From the NCBI GenBank assembly GCA_950097015.1, contig CATNEN010000039.1:62001-126000 (forward strand): 64,000 nucleotides of DNA, in the 5' to 3' direction. Below, piece by piece: positions 61,687 to 64,000 of the stretch. The stretch is from Macrostomum hystrix. Its lineage: Eukaryota; Platyhelminthes; Macrostomidae. A program made the position numbers and the translations under genes. The notes beneath the pieces were generated by a model. The model had not been told where the DNA came from, made no database searches, and saw only the letters and a list, made by a program, of their open reading frames with translations. The stretch's first letter is position 1; each line of letters begins with the position of its first letter.

Positions 61687-62476
61687 TCACAAATCAACTC
61701 GGGCTGAATCGAATCGGCCGTCTCCGGATCCGGTCGCCTCATCTCGGCGGTGGCAGCGGCGTCTCGTTGGCCGGCGGCCAATTTGTTGGCTTGGACATTT
61801 CGCTTCGTACCCTCTGCAGATGTCGCTTTCGGAGTCTGCTGGCGGATGCCCTGGCTTCACTGGTTGAGCCGCTCTCGCAGCGGTCTTGGCGAAGTCGGGG
61901 ATGACCTTGGCGAAGTTGTTGACGGTTGCCAGGAACGAAGAAACGCCTCGTGCAGTTGTCGGTGCTGGGATGCTAAGAACGTCCTCGACGTTGGACTTGG
62001 ACGGTCCACGACCGCTCCGGGACACCGACCTCGCACTTCTCCCTGTTCATCGTCAGCCCGTTGTCGCTCACGCGCTTGAGTACCACTGGAAGCCGCTTGT
62101 CGTGCTCATCAGAGTTGATGCCGTTAATGATGATGTCGTCCACCAAGTGTCGGACTCCATTGATGTCAGCCAGAATGGTTGACAGGATCTTCTGGAAGCA
62201 GGCACCGGAGCTGGACATGCCGAATGGGACTTTAGTGAACTGGTAGAGCCCACAGTGGGTAATTAACACAGTCATCTGCCTGCTGCCAGGGTGCAACGGA
62301 ATCTGGAGGTAGCTTTGCTTCAGGTCCAGCTTAGTAGGCGCCTGGGCGCCAGCGAACGCGGCAGCCAGCTCCTCCTGCGTTGGCACGGGGAACTTGTCTG
62401 GGTTGATGGCCTTGTTGCAGTTTCGCAGGTCGAAGCAGAGTCGCAAGTCATCGTCCTTTTTCTTGGAGATGACCAA
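61687..62476 (-). pseudogene. Gypsy reverse transcriptase
   Basis: It reads VISKKKDDDLRLCFDLRNCN, KAINPDKFPVPTQEEL, KLDLKQSYLQIPLHPGSRQM, VPFGMSSSGACFQKILSTIL and the catalytic HLVDDIII near 62135. After a frame change near 62025 the connection region follows: SNVEDVLSIPAPTTARGVSS, FLATVNNFAKVIPDFAKTAA. RNase H is missing at 61687. Domain order and motifs are those of Ty3/gypsy pol. Confidence 0.9.
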
Positions 62477-62616
62477 GTTAGATACCTAAGGAGATGCGTC
62501 TATCTTCTCGTCCTTCACGCGGTCCTGCAGCGCCAGCGGCGCAGCGGCTCGACAGTTGGTTCGCATCCTGGCGCAGCTGCGGTCTGCGGCAGAACTTCTT
62601 GGCCCTGCCGATGCCG

Positions 62617-63015
62617 TCAAAGATGCCTGGGAACTCGGCGATGTCCTCGACGCTGCTGATCGCGTTGACGCGGATTGAGAATCCCAGCTTGTCCATGCCG
62701 TCGATACTGAGAATGTTGGCATCTCGCCGCGGGATGAAGAATCGGCAGACCGCTGACTTGCCATGGTGCACGACGCGCAGATCGGCCGTCCCCAGAACCT
62801 CGATTGCAGTTCCGGTGTAGGGGCGTGATGACGAGTTGCTTCAAAAGGCGCTTCACGGTCTTCTCGTTGATGATGTTGACTCTCGATCCGGTTTCCAACT
62901 GGAGCTTGACGTCGATGTCGGCGATGCTGCAGTCTATGAAGTTGAGAATTGACGCTTCGCCCTTAACTGCAGACACCTCGAATGGCTCGTCGTCGTCGTC
63001 CTTGACGGTGCGCAC
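62617..63015 (-). pseudogene. Gypsy protease
   Basis: DIDVKLQLETGSRVNIINEK sits where a retropepsin has D-T-G-A/S. The catalytic Asp is Glu here, so the protease should be dead even without the frame changes that separate it from gag and reverse transcriptase. Confidence 0.75.
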
Positions 63016-63019
63016 CTTG

Positions 63020-63505
63020 CGTCGCTGTCGTCAACAGAACTTAAAGTGACCCACCTGATGGCAGTGCAGGCAGGTCTTGTCCTTCGCTGGACATTTAGGA
63101 GCGCGGGTGGCGTGCCCATTCCGCAGTAGCCGCATCGTGCGTCCGAGCTGGACTTCTGCGGTGTCGCGTGCTTGGGTCTCTTGCGTGGAGGACACTGGCT
63201 GACCTTCTGGATGCGGGACTTCAGCTCGATTGCGGATTCTACTTGAATCGCCAAGGACACGGTTGTCTCCAACTCGAGCACCTTCTCCATGAGCAGGCGT
63301 TCTCGGATGCGCTGCGAATTGGTCTTCTCGATGATCTGGTCCCTGGTCATCTGGTCTCGAAGACCGCCGTATTCGCAATCTGCTGCGAGTTCTCGAAGGG
63401 CGTCAACGAACTGGCTGATCAGCTCGCCAGGCATCTGGGCTCGTGACTTGAATTTGTAGCGGTTGCTGATGGTGCTGTGGGACTGGCCAAAGATGGCTTT
63501 CAGCT
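63020..63505 (-). pseudogene. Gypsy gag with zinc knuckle
   Basis: The frame reads QLKAIFGQSHSTISNRYKFK, MPGELISQFVDALRELAADC, EYGGLRDQMTRDQIIEK and VLELETTVSLAIQVESAIEL, a retrotransposon gag capsid C-terminus. Zinc knuckles follow in shifted frames: CGYCG ... HATRAPKC and CLHCHQVGHFKFC. The gag N-terminus is missing beyond 63505. Confidence 0.85.
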
Positions 63506-64000
63506 GCCATCTTCAGCTGACTCTCTTCAAGTTTCTGCGCAAGGCATTTGTCACTTTAGAGAGTTTAGTTGCTAAAAAAACTGGCGTTGCCCGTCGACGA
63601 GGTCCATCCGGCTCTACAACGAGCGCAAGTGACTCGCCGGCTTCGGACGTCGGTGGACCCAGGCATTTTTACAGCAAGAAAGGGGCGCCAATCTTCTTGC
63701 ATCAATCGGGAAGGAATGAAGTGGCCTATCATTATAGGAGAGGAATGAGCATGGAAAGAGGGAATGTCACTGGAGGAGAGTAATGACCAGGGGAGGAGGC
63801 TAGATTAGTAAAGTGTAAAGTGTAGGAATGAGTTCGGGAGGAGGGAGTGGAATAGAATGAAATTCCATGAGAGGAGAGAGATTAAATGTACTTGCAGCGA
63901 GTGAACTGGATTGGACGAAACGAATAAAAGACAAGAGAACCAGGGAGTTGAATTTTTAATTTACGGTGACACCACGTAAATTTACATAGATTTACGGTCG
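63506..64000. other. Region right of the gypsy fragment
   Basis: Purine-rich sequence with GGAATGAG motifs (63700-63870). The window ends in two short repeats, TTTACGGTGACACCACGTAAATT and ATTTACGGTCG. I see no LTR boundary or gene. Confidence 0.4.

Noticed and set aside
7506-64000. tRNA, rRNA or riboswitch genes
   Set aside because: I looked for conserved tRNA boxes and rRNA blocks by eye and saw none.

Overview
The window is eukaryotic and almost certainly from an invertebrate animal. It holds several clades of non-LTR retrotransposon, Ty3/gypsy-type gag-pol and integrase remnants, a Penelope-like GIY-YIG ORF, a mariner transposase fragment, tandem non-autonomous Helitrons, spliceosomal donor and acceptor signals, and one long ORF matching the animal polyglutamylase TTLL7. 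The species cannot be named from the sequence. A lophotrochozoan such as a flatworm is only a guess. Nothing bacterial (operons, ribosome binding sites, CRISPR) is present.

Layout. 1-7.5 kb is a 16-bp satellite with a 4,342-bp higher-order repeat. 7.5-14.2 kb holds broken LINE copies, a 281-bp inverted-repeat transposon with a clean 8-bp target duplication, and a long LINE ORF2 on the minus strand. 14.2-42 kb is a mosaic of short satellites (17, 37, 49-51, 25 and 15 bp) with the same few gene fragments embedded again and again, directly or inverted, several with splice sites. I name these families KVEEL, NEDFSD, LIYGK and MMRK after their residues; I recognise none of them. Junctions often fall on 5-10 bp of microhomology between fragment and satellite. 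Four head-to-tail Helitrons (28.76-30.13 kb) and a mariner end (37.37-37.93 kb) sit inside this mosaic.

42-44.3 kb ends in a Penelope-like ORF. 44.3-49.3 kb is the most unusual coding stretch: three plus-strand ORFs (a Cys-rich protein with a hydrophobic tail, a repeat protein ending in a CtIP/Sae2-like C-terminal domain, and a coiled-coil protein with a BEN-like C-terminus). All three carry the same in-frame palindrome GAGCC-N4-GGCTC, encoding E-P-x-G-S. A longer version stands free between the first two ORFs.

49.5-50.2 kb is a 12-bp satellite. 50.3-52.7 kb is the 5' half of a LINE on the minus strand (5' UTR repeats, ORF1, start of ORF2). 53.2-54.4 kb is a gypsy integrase, and 54.97-56.36 kb a decayed LINE. 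56.93-59.50 kb is an apparently intact, intronless TTLL7-like gene, the only clear host gene. 61.7-63.5 kb is a decayed gypsy gag-pol on the minus strand. Many ORFs are broken by single-base shifts, so part of the breakage may be assembly error rather than decay.
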